Assembly (NCBI GenBank): GCA_963810615.1
Contig: CAWEOA010000008.1
Span: 744,001-808,000, forward strand
Direction: 5' to 3'
DNA from: JARRQJ01 sp963810615
GTDB lineage: Bacteria; Pseudomonadota; Gammaproteobacteria; DRLM01
DNA length: 64,000 nt
The position numbers were made by a program, and so were the translations under genes. Below are positions 8,412 through 16,779 of this stretch, piece by piece; position 1 is the stretch's first letter; each line of letters begins with the position of its first letter. The notes under the pieces were generated by a model. The model was not told the DNA's origin. It saw nothing but the letters and a program-made list of their open reading frames with translations, and made no database searches.

Positions 8412-9134
8412 ATGTTTCGGAGTGCTAAGCAGTTAGTCGTAACTGCCTATCACCCGTGGCGCAAGTGGGTGGTGTTCGGCGTGCTGGTGGTGGCCGTTCC
8501 GCTAAGTGCCTGGAGTCTGTTTGACTACGGCCGAAGTCGGGCGGGATTCGACAGTCAAGCCGCTTCGCGTAAACAGGACCAGCTGCAGAGCAATATTTAT
8601 ACTTTGCAGGAGAGCAACAGCTTGTTGAGCCAGCAGTTGGCGAATCTTGAACGCGAAAAGCAGGTCGATCAGCAGGCCTATGCGGAGATCAAATCATCTC
8701 TTGAATCCATGCAGAATGAAATTTCAGAGCTCAAGGAAGAGGTGGCGTTTTATCGGGGAATCGCGACGCCGCAGGATGCGGGTCAGGGATTGCGGATCCA
8801 GAATCTGCAGCTCAGCGGTAACGGCAGTGATCGGGGCTACAGTTATAAATTGGTCTTGGTGCAAATGACCAAGGAAAAACGTGCGACCAGCGGCACGGTT
8901 AAACTTACGGTGCAGGGATTATTAAATCAAATACAAAAGGAATATTCGTTTGGTGAAATGGCGGGCCGGGACGCGGTAGGAAAATTTCACTTTAAATATT
9001 TTGGAGAATTGGAGGGGGATATTAGTTTGCCAGCGGACTTTGTGCCGACGCGAGTGGTTGTCCATGTGTCGGTGGAGTCGCCAAAGCACTCCGAGGTTGA
9101 TGAGGTGTTTGCCTGGCAGGATATCTTAAGTTAA
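8412..9134 (+). CDS. DUF6776-family single-pass membrane coiled-coil protein
   Basis: A 240-residue protein of unknown function. One membrane helix lies near residues 19-38, followed by a glutamine/glutamate-rich coiled coil near 50-112 and a compact C-terminal domain. The arrangement and the neighbouring bactofilin gene match the DUF6776 family, which usually sits just before a bactofilin. It ends 13 bp before that gene, so the two are probably one operon and may work together at the cell envelope. That functional link is inference from gene order. Confidence 0.8.
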   Translation: MFRSAKQLVVTAYHPWRKWVVFGVLVVAVPLSAWSLFDYGRSRAGFDSQAASRKQDQLQSNIYTLQESNSLLSQQLANLEREKQVDQQAYAEIKSSLESMQNEISELKEEVAFYRGIATPQDAGQGLRIQNLQLSGNGSDRGYSYKLVLVQMTKEKRATSGTVKLTVQGLLNQIQKEYSFGEMAGRDAVGKFHFKYFGELEGDISLPADFVPTRVVVHVSVESPKHSEVDEVFAWQDILS

Positions 9135-9147
9135 CAGGAGGTGCGTT

Positions 9148-9615
9148 ATGTGGGGAAACAACGTTAACAGCAACAGTAAGCGCAAGTCGGCCAAGGTAGA
9201 GACCCTAGTAGGGGAAGGCACCAGTGTCGATGGGGATATGACCTTCAGCGGCGGTCTGCATGTGGATGGGACGGTGCGCGGCAACATTATGGCGGCCAAC
9301 GGCGACAGCATGGCCTTATTGGTGGTAGGTGAGCATGGCCGGATAGAAGGCGAGGTCCAGGTTCCTCAGGTGGTGATCTCTGGTGCGGTGGTGGGCGATG
9401 TAAGAGCGACGGAATCGGTGGAACTGACCCCCAATTCCCAGGTGACCGGCAATATCTATTACACCCGTATAGAAATGGCCATGGGCGCCTCCGTAAACGG
9501 GCAACTGATTCATGTAGCTCAGGAAAAGGGGCAGGTGCTGTTGCCAGCGGTGGATAATGAGGCGCTTACCCCGGCCGAGCGCAAGATCGAAAAATTCCAT
9601 GTCGTTGATCGCTAA
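9148..9615 (+). CDS. Bactofilin (polymer-forming cytoskeletal protein)
   Basis: A 155-residue protein with the bactofilin (DUF583) core near residues 20-125: a series of short repeats rich in glycine and valine that fold as a right-handed beta helix and polymerise without nucleotide. The motif F-S-G-G-L-H-V-D-G-T-V-R-G is typical of the family. Flexible polar tails flank the core. A strong AGGAGGTG ribosome site precedes the ATG. Bactofilins scaffold cell shape or envelope enzymes in other bacteria; the client here is not known, though the DUF6776 membrane protein upstream is the obvious candidate. Confidence 0.9.
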   Translation: MWGNNVNSNSKRKSAKVETLVGEGTSVDGDMTFSGGLHVDGTVRGNIMAANGDSMALLVVGEHGRIEGEVQVPQVVISGAVVGDVRATESVELTPNSQVTGNIYYTRIEMAMGASVNGQLIHVAQEKGQVLLPAVDNEALTPAERKIEKFHVVDR

Positions 9616-9617
9616 AG

Positions 9618-9646
9618 TTGATAAGCCCTCTCGGAAAAGGGATAAT
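9618..9646 (+). promoter_or_regulatory. Likely sigma70 promoter of erpA
   Basis: TTGATA at 9618-9623 and GATAAT at 9641-9646 are separated by 17 bp, a near-consensus promoter starting right after the bactofilin stop codon and ahead of erpA at 9682. It would let erpA be expressed separately from the upstream pair. Confidence 0.5.
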
Positions 9647-9681
9647 ATACGGCAAGTGTTGTAACGAACTGGAGATAGGCC

Positions 9682-10035
9682 ATGAGTGCACCTGCCGTTG
9701 AGATACCGCAGTCATTGGTTTTTACCGAGGCTGCTGCCAAGAAGGTCAAGCAATTGATCGATGAAGAAGGCAATACCGACCTGAAATTGCGCGTGTTCAT
9801 CACCGGTGGTGGTTGTTCCGGATTTCAGTACGGTTTTACCTTCGATGAAAATATGAATGAAGGCGATACCACGGTGGAGAACTGTGGCGTGACCCTGTTG
9901 ATTGACCCTATGAGCTTTCAATATCTGGTTGGCGCCGAGATCGATTACTCCGAAGGCTTGCAGGGGGAGCAGTTTGTCATTCGCAATCCTAACGCCACCA
10001 CCACCTGCGGCTGCGGCTCGTCGTTTTCCGCTTAA
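9682..10035 (+). CDS. erpA: Iron-sulfur cluster insertion protein ErpA
   Basis: An A-type iron-sulfur carrier that delivers clusters to target enzymes in the cytoplasm. At 117 residues it has the family length. The three ligand cysteines are visible: one in G-G-G-C-S-G-F-Q-Y-G near residue 43 and the C-G-C-G-S-S-F pair at the C-terminus. It has its own probable promoter and is followed by a strong intrinsic terminator, so it looks like a single-gene transcript. The location before anmK/mepM/tyrS matches erpA rather than iscA, which would sit in an isc operon. Confidence 0.95.
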   Translation: MSAPAVEIPQSLVFTEAAAKKVKQLIDEEGNTDLKLRVFITGGGCSGFQYGFTFDENMNEGDTTVENCGVTLLIDPMSFQYLVGAEIDYSEGLQGEQFVIRNPNATTTCGCGSSFSA

Positions 10036-10092
10036 TCTCGATCCACCCTCCCTAATCCATAGCTAATTTGAATCCTAGGTAATCTGAACGGA

Positions 10093-10127
10093 CTTCCGGG
10101 CGGGGCCACGCCCGGAAGCGTTTTTTG
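10093..10127 (+). terminator. Intrinsic terminator after erpA
   Basis: A perfect 10-bp GC-rich stem (10093-10102 with 10109-10118), a 6-base loop and then a run of six T at 10121-10126. Confidence 0.9.
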
Positions 10128-10170
10128 TTATTCTGGAACTCTTCATTATTACTGAATTGATGGCTTAAAA

Positions 10171-11337
10171 ATGAATGAATACGTCCCCGGGCTGGAGGGT
10201 GTGCCCGCCACCAAATCCAATATTTCGTTTATAGACGGCGAAAAAGGCATACTCGCCTATCGAGGTTATTCTATCGAGCAGTTGGCGGAACACAGTACCT
10301 TCGAGGAAACGGCCCTGTTGTTGCTGGACGGTCGTCTGCCTTCGGTCGCTGAGTTGACCTTGTTCGATCAGCAGCTACGGCGCAGCCGCCGGGTGAAATA
10401 CAACATCCGCTCGATCATGAAAAGTCTGCCGGCCACCGGGCACCCCATGGAGATGCTGCAGACCGCAGTGGCCAGCCTTGGTATGTTTTATCCGGGAACC
10501 GAGCGGCTGACCGGGCCCAATGTCGCGCAGAATCTCGAGTATATTCATCGCATGTCGGTGCGCATCATCGCGCGCATGGCGACCTTGGTCGCGATGTGGG
10601 AACACATTCGACATGGTTATGATCCCATTGCACCCCGCACCGATCTGACTTACGCCCAGAATTTCCTGTACATGATGCATGGTACTGAACCGGACCCCTT
10701 TATCGCCAAGATATTGGACACCTGTTTGATACTCCATGCGGAGCACACCATTAACGCCTCGACCTTCGCCGCCCTGGTTGCCGGTTCGACCTTGGCTACG
10801 CCTAGCGCAGTGGTGGCGTCGGCCGTCGGTACCTTATTCGGTCCTTTGCACGGCGGCGCCAATCAGCGCGTGGTGGAAATGCTGCATGAAGTCGGTTCCC
10901 CGGAGAATGCGCGCTCGTGGGTGGACAAACAATTGGCTGCCAAAGAGAAGATCTGGGGTATGGGGCATCGCGAGTACAAGGTAAAGGATCCGCGTGCCAT
11001 CATCCTGCAGCGCCTGGTGGAGAAATTAGTGGATTACCGCGGCGGCAAAATGAGCCGCGTGTTCGAAACGGCCTTGGCGCTGGAAGAGGCTGCGGAGGCG
11101 CGCTTGGCAGAGAAAGGCGTCTATGCCAACGTCGATTATTACTCGGGTATTCTCTATGCGGAGATGGGCTTTCCTCCCGATCAATTTACGTCGATCTTTG
11201 CCGTGGCGCGCTCGGCGGGGTGGCTGGCGCATTGGCGGGAGCAGTTGCGCTATAACCGGATATTCAGACCCACTCAGGTTTATACCGGGGAAGCGCTTCG
11301 ACCTTATGTTGCGTTAGATCTCCGGGAAGAAATCTAA
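10171..11337 (+). CDS. Citrate synthase (short form)
   Basis: Condenses acetyl-CoA and oxaloacetate to citrate at entry to the TCA cycle. The catalytic histidines are visible in H-A-E-H-T-I-N-A-S (about 188-196) and G-P-L-H-G-G-A-N (about 226-233), with G-M-G-H-R-E-Y near 265 and the catalytic aspartate in N-V-D-Y-Y-S-G near 320. The protein has 388 residues, shorter than the roughly 428-residue hexameric GltA usual in gammaproteobacteria. It resembles the dimeric CitZ-like or 2-methylcitrate synthase group. No prp genes are nearby, so citrate synthase is the preferred reading, but methylcitrate synthase activity cannot be excluded. It converges on anmK with only 13 bp between. Confidence 0.88.
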   Translation: MNEYVPGLEGVPATKSNISFIDGEKGILAYRGYSIEQLAEHSTFEETALLLLDGRLPSVAELTLFDQQLRRSRRVKYNIRSIMKSLPATGHPMEMLQTAVASLGMFYPGTERLTGPNVAQNLEYIHRMSVRIIARMATLVAMWEHIRHGYDPIAPRTDLTYAQNFLYMMHGTEPDPFIAKILDTCLILHAEHTINASTFAALVAGSTLATPSAVVASAVGTLFGPLHGGANQRVVEMLHEVGSPENARSWVDKQLAAKEKIWGMGHREYKVKDPRAIILQRLVEKLVDYRGGKMSRVFETALALEEAAEARLAEKGVYANVDYYSGILYAEMGFPPDQFTSIFAVARSAGWLAHWREQLRYNRIFRPTQVYTGEALRPYVALDLREEI

Positions 11338-11350
11338 GGTCAATTTTATT

Positions 11351-12463
11351 TCAGAAGTTGTAGATCCCTCCCAGGATCACCCCGTGGCGTGCCCCGGTAA
11401 CGGATGGGATGTTGCCGGCGCGGTGTTCCAGGGTTTGTTTAGCCAGCCAGGCAAAGGCAATCGCCTCGACATAGTCCGGGTCGGTGTTGAATTCTTCCGT
11501 TGAAACCACCCTGATATCGTCCATCAGCATCTGCAGGCGCAGCATGAGGGATAGGTTGTGCACGCCGCCGCCGCATACCAGCACTTCATTCGCATTGGGG
11601 GCGTAGTCATGGATGGCATTGCTGATGGATCTGGCGGTCAATTCGCACAATGTGGCCTGCACATGTTTTGCCAGGATGCGATTCTTATGACGTTTTAGTA
11701 GCTTATCCAGCCAGGCCGGGTTGAAATATTCACGTCCGGTGGACTTTGGCGCTGCTTTACGGAAATAGGGATCCTTCAGCATTTTGCCCAACAAGCCCTC
11801 GTCGACTTCCCCGCTCGCGGCCCACCGCCCGCTATCATCCTTGCCTTTGCGCTGTTGCTTTTTTATCCAGCCATCCATCAGCGTATTGCCGGGGCCGGTA
11901 TCGAAGCCGCTTATTTTTTTCAGCGGATCGGCCGGCAGGACGGTGATATTGGCGATACCGCCGATGTTGACTATCACTCTGTTCCTGTCGTTCAAGCGGA
12001 ATACCGCTTCGTGAAAGGCGGGGACCAGAGGCGCGCCTTGTCCGCCTGCGGCCATGTCGCGGCGACGGAAATCGGCAACGGTGGTGATGCCGGTGCGTTC
12101 GGCAATGACGTTCGGGTCGCCGATTTGCATACTGGTGGGAAATGGGCCGGCGGGGCGGTGATAGATGGTCTGGCCGTGACTGCCGATGGCGCGCACCGAC
12201 TTGGCAGCAATGCCGCTCTGCTGTATCAGGCTCTCGACGGCATCGGCAAACAAGTGGCCCAGGCGTACATCCAGTTCACTGAGATGGCTCAGGGTGACGG
12301 CTTCCCCCTGAACGGCGGCGGTAAGGCGGGTGCGCAGCTTGCCGGGGACGGGGGCGTTGAGCTGATGACGTAATTCGGGAACACGCCTGTCCATGTTGAC
12401 GAGTACGGCGTCGATCGCGTCCATGCTCGTGCCGGACATCAGCCCGATATAATACTCAGACAT
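11351..12463 (-). CDS. anmK: Anhydro-N-acetylmuramic acid kinase
   Basis: Phosphorylates and opens 1,6-anhydro-MurNAc released from the wall during peptidoglycan recycling. The 370-residue protein has the phosphate loop L-M-S-G-T-S-M-D near the N-terminus, G-S-H-G-Q-T near 95, N-I-G-G-I-A-N near 165 and the D-T-G-P-G-N motif near 190. The gene lies directly downstream of the M23 peptidase gene on the same strand, a familiar pairing in Pseudomonas-like genomes. ampD, in the same recycling pathway, lies in this window at 25.0 kb. Confidence 0.95.
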   Translation of the reverse strand: MSEYYIGLMSGTSMDAIDAVLVNMDRRVPELRHQLNAPVPGKLRTRLTAAVQGEAVTLSHLSELDVRLGHLFADAVESLIQQSGIAAKSVRAIGSHGQTIYHRPAGPFPTSMQIGDPNVIAERTGITTVADFRRRDMAAGGQGAPLVPAFHEAVFRLNDRNRVIVNIGGIANITVLPADPLKKISGFDTGPGNTLMDGWIKKQQRKGKDDSGRWAASGEVDEGLLGKMLKDPYFRKAAPKSTGREYFNPAWLDKLLKRHKNRILAKHVQATLCELTARSISNAIHDYAPNANEVLVCGGGVHNLSLMLRLQMLMDDIRVVSTEEFNTDPDYVEAIAFAWLAKQTLEHRAGNIPSVTGARHGVILGGIYNF

Positions 12464-12547
12464 TACTGCAGAGGACCTCGGCGGCCGGCTGAAAGCTCAG
12501 TTCAGCGTCGACCCTGCTGTTATTAGATAAAGGCTTGCGGGATCGCA

Positions 12548-13921
12548 TCAGCGATCATTTAGGGCCACCGACGACGTTCCGTCAATGGCTTCCAACTGCG
12601 CCAGGAAGCGCCGGCTAGCGGTCATGAAGTCCTGCTTGTACTTCGCGGGAATGGGCGCCGCGTCCGGGAATTTCACCTTGAGCGGATTGCGGTGTACGCC
12701 ATTGATACGGAACTCATAGTGGAGATGCGGTCCGGTGGCCAATCCGGTCATGCCCACAAAGCCTATGATCTGGCCTTGATGGACATGATCGCCGCGATGC
12801 AGGCCGCGGGCGAAACGGGACAAGTGGCCATAGAGAGTGCTGTAGCGAGCGCCGTGCTGCAGTTCAATGGCATTGCCATAGCCCCCCCTGCGCCCCACAA
12901 AGACTACCTTGCCGTCGCCGGTGGCCTTGACCGGCGTGCCGATGGGTGCGGCGTAATCGACGCCCTTATGGGCGCGGATACGATTGAGAATGGGGTGGTA
13001 GCGCGCCGTACTGAAATAAGAGCTGATCCGGCTGAATTCCACCGGGGTGCGCAAGAACGCCTTACGCATACTCTTGCCGTCGGGGCTGTAGTAGTCGCTA
13101 TGGCCGCTGGCATCGGTAAAACGTAGGGCGCGATAGGTAGTGCCGTTGTTGGTGAATTCGGCGGCGAGGATGTCGCCATGGCGGAGTTCTTTGCCGTCGA
13201 TGTACAGGTCGTCGTAGATCACCGAAAAACTATCGCCGTCTCGAATATCCAAGGCAAAGTCGATATCCCAGCCGAAGATGCCGGCCAATTCCATAGTCAT
13301 TCTGTCGGACAATCCTGCCTGTTGAGCGGCCTCGAACAGCGAACTGTTGATGACTCCCGACGTATGCGCGACCCGATGTTCTACCGGACGTTCTATAAGT
13401 TTGCTCTTATAGTCGCCGTCGTTTTGCCAAACCTGCAAGGAATGGACGGGGTCGATCTCATACATGAGTCTGAGCAACTGCGATTGTTCCGCCAATTCCA
13501 CTTTGATGGTCTGCCCGGGGCGAATACGTTTCAATGTCTTGGTTTCGTCGCCCAGGGTCAATATGTTGTAGAGCGACTGCGGGCTGATGCCCAGCCGTGA
13601 GAAAATCAGCGATAGATTGTCGCCGCGTTTGACCTTGATGGTCTGCCATTCTCCTCCCGTATCGGCAGGGACGGAGCTTTGTTGCTTGACGGCGGTGCTG
13701 TCGGTAGCCGTTGCTGCGGAAGCCGAAGCGCTCAAGTCGGTCGTATCGCTTAAGGGCGCATCGGCGCGGGAGGCCGCATCCGTCAATTCCGGCCGGTTGG
13801 CGGCCGCTTCATCGGTATAAGTGGAGATGATGACGCCCGACACAATTAAGGCAATGCCAAGCAACAGCCAGTGCCTGTGAGTGAATTTTTCTTTGCGCAT
13901 GGTAGGGGTAGCTTGCGTCAT
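12548..13921 (-). CDS. Peptidoglycan DD-metalloendopeptidase, OapA/LysM-like and M23 domains (MepM-like)
   Basis: A membrane-anchored murein hydrolase, probably cutting peptide crosslinks in the periplasm. One N-terminal helix (about residues 17-35) anchors it, followed by a low-complexity Ser/Ala/Asp linker, a LysM/OapA-type wall-binding domain (I-K-V-K-R-G-D-N-L near 105) and the M23 catalytic domain, with zinc ligands in H-K-G-V-D near 316 and H-L-H-Y near 398. I place the start at the ATG at 13921 (457 residues). A GTG at 13957 would add 12 residues, and neither has a strong ribosome site. The gene is followed by anmK. A CRP-like site lies about 170 bp upstream. Confidence 0.9.
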   Translation of the reverse strand: MTQATPTMRKEKFTHRHWLLLGIALIVSGVIISTYTDEAAANRPELTDAASRADAPLSDTTDLSASASAATATDSTAVKQQSSVPADTGGEWQTIKVKRGDNLSLIFSRLGISPQSLYNILTLGDETKTLKRIRPGQTIKVELAEQSQLLRLMYEIDPVHSLQVWQNDGDYKSKLIERPVEHRVAHTSGVINSSLFEAAQQAGLSDRMTMELAGIFGWDIDFALDIRDGDSFSVIYDDLYIDGKELRHGDILAAEFTNNGTTYRALRFTDASGHSDYYSPDGKSMRKAFLRTPVEFSRISSYFSTARYHPILNRIRAHKGVDYAAPIGTPVKATGDGKVVFVGRRGGYGNAIELQHGARYSTLYGHLSRFARGLHRGDHVHQGQIIGFVGMTGLATGPHLHYEFRINGVHRNPLKVKFPDAAPIPAKYKQDFMTASRRFLAQLEAIDGTSSVALNDR

Positions 13922-14244
13922 GGTAATCCGTTCCAATGCCTGACCGTCATCTGACACGGCGGCTATCGTCCAATTTATCCAGCGGTGTGGTTAAGGTAGC
14001 CCGTGATATGCGTTTCGTCAATTGTCGCGCTTCCATTCCGGACGGAACGCACCACGCTGGCCATGATAGTACCAATCTGGCGGTGATTGCAGTGACATAG
14101 ATCACAATTAGGGCACACTCAAAGTGCTCGCTATGGTGCCTGATTATAGAGAACCAGTCGAGAGGGGGTTGTGTAGCCATACGGAGACAAGAGCGGAGTC
14201 TGGGCTTTCAGCTACTGCCGCATTCAAAGGTATCGAGTAAGACA
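13922..14244. other. Non-coding stretch between the M23 peptidase and the broken cyclase gene
   Basis: About 320 bp with no convincing gene. It holds the leader of the M23 peptidase gene and one CRP-like palindrome at 14091-14106. Nothing else was recognised. Confidence 0.5.
14091..14106 (-). promoter_or_regulatory. CRP/Vfr-like binding site upstream of the M23 peptidase gene
   Basis: On the minus strand the sequence reads TGTGA-N6-TCACT, nine of ten matches to the CRP half-site pair TGTGA-N6-TCACA. It lies about 170 bp before the proposed peptidase start. No clear promoter elements were placed beside it, so its function is a suggestion. Confidence 0.4.
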
Positions 14245-15595
14245 TCAGAGTCGGCTACCGTGGACGGCGATGGCGGGGAGGCTGGGTGGGTCCGCGCTAC
14301 ACACACAATTGCGGCCCGAGTTCTTGGTTTGGTACAAGGCGTCATCCGCGACTTTGATGAGTCCTTCATGGCGAGTCATTTTGTCACGGTATTGAGTGAC
14401 GCCGTTGCTGATGGTCGTCTGAATGGCGGTTGTTCCATAGAGGATGCTCGTCTCCTCGATAGTGCATCTAATGCGTTCCGCATATTCCTGGGCACCTTCC
14501 AGTGTGGTTTCCGGCAGCAGTATGCAGAATTCCTCTCCACCGCAACGAGGCGCACGGTTAAATTCTTCGGCGATGGATTCTTTCGGGAAGTGGCGGTTGA
14601 AGGTGCCGGTCAGGCTGTCGCTCTGGCTGGCCTCGGCGAGGGAGTGCAGGGCTTCCTTATGCATTCTTTTATAAATGGCGACATCCGTGCTGTCGACCAC
14701 GGTTACGCAGATATGCTCGACTTCATCTTTGTCATTTTTGATGGGTATGAAGGTGCGGTCTTGATGCATATATTCAACTCCGTCGGTAACCGGGCGGTTA
14801 TGGCGGAAGATGAATTGCGCAGCGCCCGGGCCAAGCGTGATGAGATGTTGGTTGTGCACATTGAGCGTGTCTGGGAGGCCAACCTGCAGGTCTACGGCGC
14901 CGATAAGGTCTGGAAGCAGATGAACCGCGAAGGCGTTCCCGTGGCGCGCTGTACCGTGGAGCGGCTCATGCGTCACCTGGGCTTGCACGGTGCGCGCCGT
15001 GGCAAGACAATTCGCACCACCGTACCTGATCGCTCGGCGCCTTGCCCGCTGGACCGGGTCAATCGCCAGTTCAAAGCCGATCGTCCCAACCAGCTCTGGG
15101 TGTCGGACTTCACGTACGTGTCGACCTGGCAGGGCTGGCTATACGTGGCCTTCGTCATCGACGTCTTCGCCAGGCGTATCGTCGGCTGGCGGGTCAGCGG
15201 CACCATGACCACGGACTTCGTGCTCGACGCGCTGGAGCAGGCACTGTACGCCCGGCAGCCTGATTCAGATGATGCCCTGATCCATCACAGCGACCGGGGC
15301 TCGCAATACGTCTCGATCCGAACAGCTATGGCCGCTGTTCCCAGCTGGAGAAGGCAAAGTTTTTAAGGATAAAGACGCTTTTGATTTTGTTTTCTACAAG
15401 CTTGCGGGGTAGAACGGGAAAACTTTCAAACAGATTTCGGCCGACTACCATATTGGAATAGCGCCCGCTATTGAGTTCCATGAAGTGGTTCCACGGGACT
15501 ATATCCATGCGGGTGTTGATGATGAAAACGCCGATATTAATACGATCGATTGCACATTCAAGAATTGGCGTAAGACTTGATGCCGGTGCGCTCAT
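14245..15595 (-). pseudogene. PAS-GGDEF diguanylate cyclase, broken by an IS3 fragment and an internal deletion
   Basis: The ATG at 15595 lies 10 bp after the cheC-like stop and opens a PAS-like domain (N-I-G-V-F-I-I-N near residue 21). That frame hits a stop near 15326, where IS3-family sequence begins. The cyclase resumes on the other side at about 14815 (R-H-N-R-P-V-T-D-G onward) and runs through a GGDEF domain to 14245. Inside GGDEF, A-E-E-F-N-R joins almost directly to R-C-G-G-E-E-F. About 45-50 residues that should hold the metal-binding D-x-D-H-F-K and N-D positions are missing. Activity should be lost twice over. Synthesis of c-di-GMP was the likely original role, as output of the response regulator-CheC operon upstream. 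Confidence 0.85.
14815..15325 (+). mobile_element. IS3-family transposase (OrfB) fragment
   Basis: The plus strand encodes an internal piece of an IS3-family DDE transposase: R-V-W-E-A-N-L-Q-V-Y-G, the R-G-K block, N-Q-L-W-V-S-D-F-T-Y-V with the first catalytic Asp, F-A-R-R-I-V-G-W and H-H-S-D-R-G-S-Q-Y-V-S-I-R with the second. The N-terminal helix-turn-helix part, the OrfA gene, the C-terminal third with the catalytic Glu and both terminal inverted repeats are absent. It cannot move. The edges are approximate because the flanks are cyclase sequence in antisense. An apparent longer plus-strand frame here is a chimera of that antisense and the fragment. Confidence 0.85.
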
Positions 15596-15605
15596 AAATA
15601 GAGGC

Positions 15606-16220
15606 TTAGCCGGTTTCGAAAAAGGCGTCCAGAGATTGTTGCAGCGAGCCTATGGCGTCCTCGGCCATCATGATGACCAGGTGGCTCATGAAGTTGCGTT
15701 GTTCCAGGGTGAAGTTGACTTCGACTTGCAAGGCATAATCCCACGGTAAATTGTCATGGGCGAGCAGAGTGCGGGCCGGGGCGTTTTCCGCGATCAGGGA
15801 GGGGGCGGAGAAACTCAGGTTGGCGTTGAGTTGCTCGGCGATGCCGTTCAGGCACGCCCCTACCAGGATATTGCTGACATCGAACAACACCTCCTTTTCG
15901 GTGAGGGGGTCGAGGTCGGTCTGATAGCCCATTAAATCGGAAAGGTCACGGCAACCCTCGGCGCTGAAGATGGTGATGGCCTCCCCGCTTAAGTCGTCAT
16001 AGAACGACTGTCTGACGGCGGTGATCAGCATGTCGCTTTTCACCAAATTGGCGATTCCGGAGCCGACGTTGACGGCTTCGATGAGCTTGATGCGCGGCAC
16101 CGATAATTGCACAAAGTTATCGAGTACCCTTGCCAGGGAATCACCCGCTTGCCCCATGGCAATATTGACTATCTCTTGCAGGGTGTCGGTTTGTTCCGCG
16201 GTAAGCGATTGCATATTCAT
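15606..16220 (-). CDS. CheC-like chemotaxis phosphatase
   Basis: A 204-residue protein of the CheC/CheX type, which dephosphorylates CheY-like regulators. Two related half-repeats are seen: T-L-Q-E-I-V-N-I-A-M-G-Q-A-G near residues 13-26 and V-L-F-D-V-S-N-I-L-V-G-A near 110-122. These carry the acidic and Asn positions of the phosphatase motif, with Asp replacing Glu in the second. The ATG overlaps the response regulator stop by 4 bp, so the two are translationally coupled and the regulator is the likely substrate. The third gene of the operon, a diguanylate cyclase, is broken. Confidence 0.85.
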   Translation of the reverse strand: MNMQSLTAEQTDTLQEIVNIAMGQAGDSLARVLDNFVQLSVPRIKLIEAVNVGSGIANLVKSDMLITAVRQSFYDDLSGEAITIFSAEGCRDLSDLMGYQTDLDPLTEKEVLFDVSNILVGACLNGIAEQLNANLSFSAPSLIAENAPARTLLAHDNLPWDYALQVEVNFTLEQRNFMSHLVIMMAEDAIGSLQQSLDAFFETG

Positions 16221-16585
16221 GACAGCAAGCCGTTGTCCTTGAGAACCTGCGTGATTTCGTCGGTTTTGATGGGTTTTTTAAGGAATGCGGCGGCACCGAG
16301 TTCCTTGACGCGCTCCTGAGCTTTGGGTTGAACATCCGCCGAGATGACGATCACAAAAGGCGTCAGACCCTCCCGTTTTAAGGATTCCAATACCTCAAAA
16401 CCGTCCATGACCGGCATGGTGAGGTCAAGTAGAATGACTTGCGCCTTGCTACTTTTGTAGACGTTCAGACCCTCTTGTCCGTTGCCGGCTTGATGGACTT
16501 CCACTTCCCATTCCGGGGGAAGTGCCTTGATCACCAGCTTGCGAGACATGGCGGAGTCATCGACGACTAGTATGGGTATTGCCAT
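16217..16585 (-). CDS. Single-domain response regulator (CheY-like receiver)
   Basis: A 122-residue receiver domain with no output domain. The acidic pair is in V-V-D-D-S-A (D9, D10), the phosphorylation site in L-L-D-L-T-M-P (near D54), the switch Ser in V-I-S-A-D near 82 and the conserved Lys in L-K-K-P near 104. It overlaps the cheC-like gene by 4 bp and heads a three-gene operon. The cognate kinase is not in the window. The gene is divergent from tyrS. Confidence 0.93.
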   Translation of the reverse strand: MAIPILVVDDSAMSRKLVIKALPPEWEVEVHQAGNGQEGLNVYKSSKAQVILLDLTMPVMDGFEVLESLKREGLTPFVIVISADVQPKAQERVKELGAAAFLKKPIKTDEITQVLKDNGLLS

Positions 16586-16779
16586 ACTATGCAGCCCTCC
16601 CTACTTGAGTGAATTCCAAATTACGATTACGTGACCAGTTTAACGGCAAAGATTTTTGGAACATTAGCGCCGGAGACGAAGGTGTCGGCGGGGATATTAT
16701 TTCCTGGGTCTGGGATCGTCTCCTTTCCTGGGGACGGCAGTATGGTAAGCTAATTGCATGATTGTGCTGGGAGTAAGTG

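Noticed and set aside
14260..15366. A 368-codon plus-strand frame
   Set aside because: It is a chimera: the first half is antisense to the broken diguanylate cyclase and the second half is the IS3 transposase fragment.
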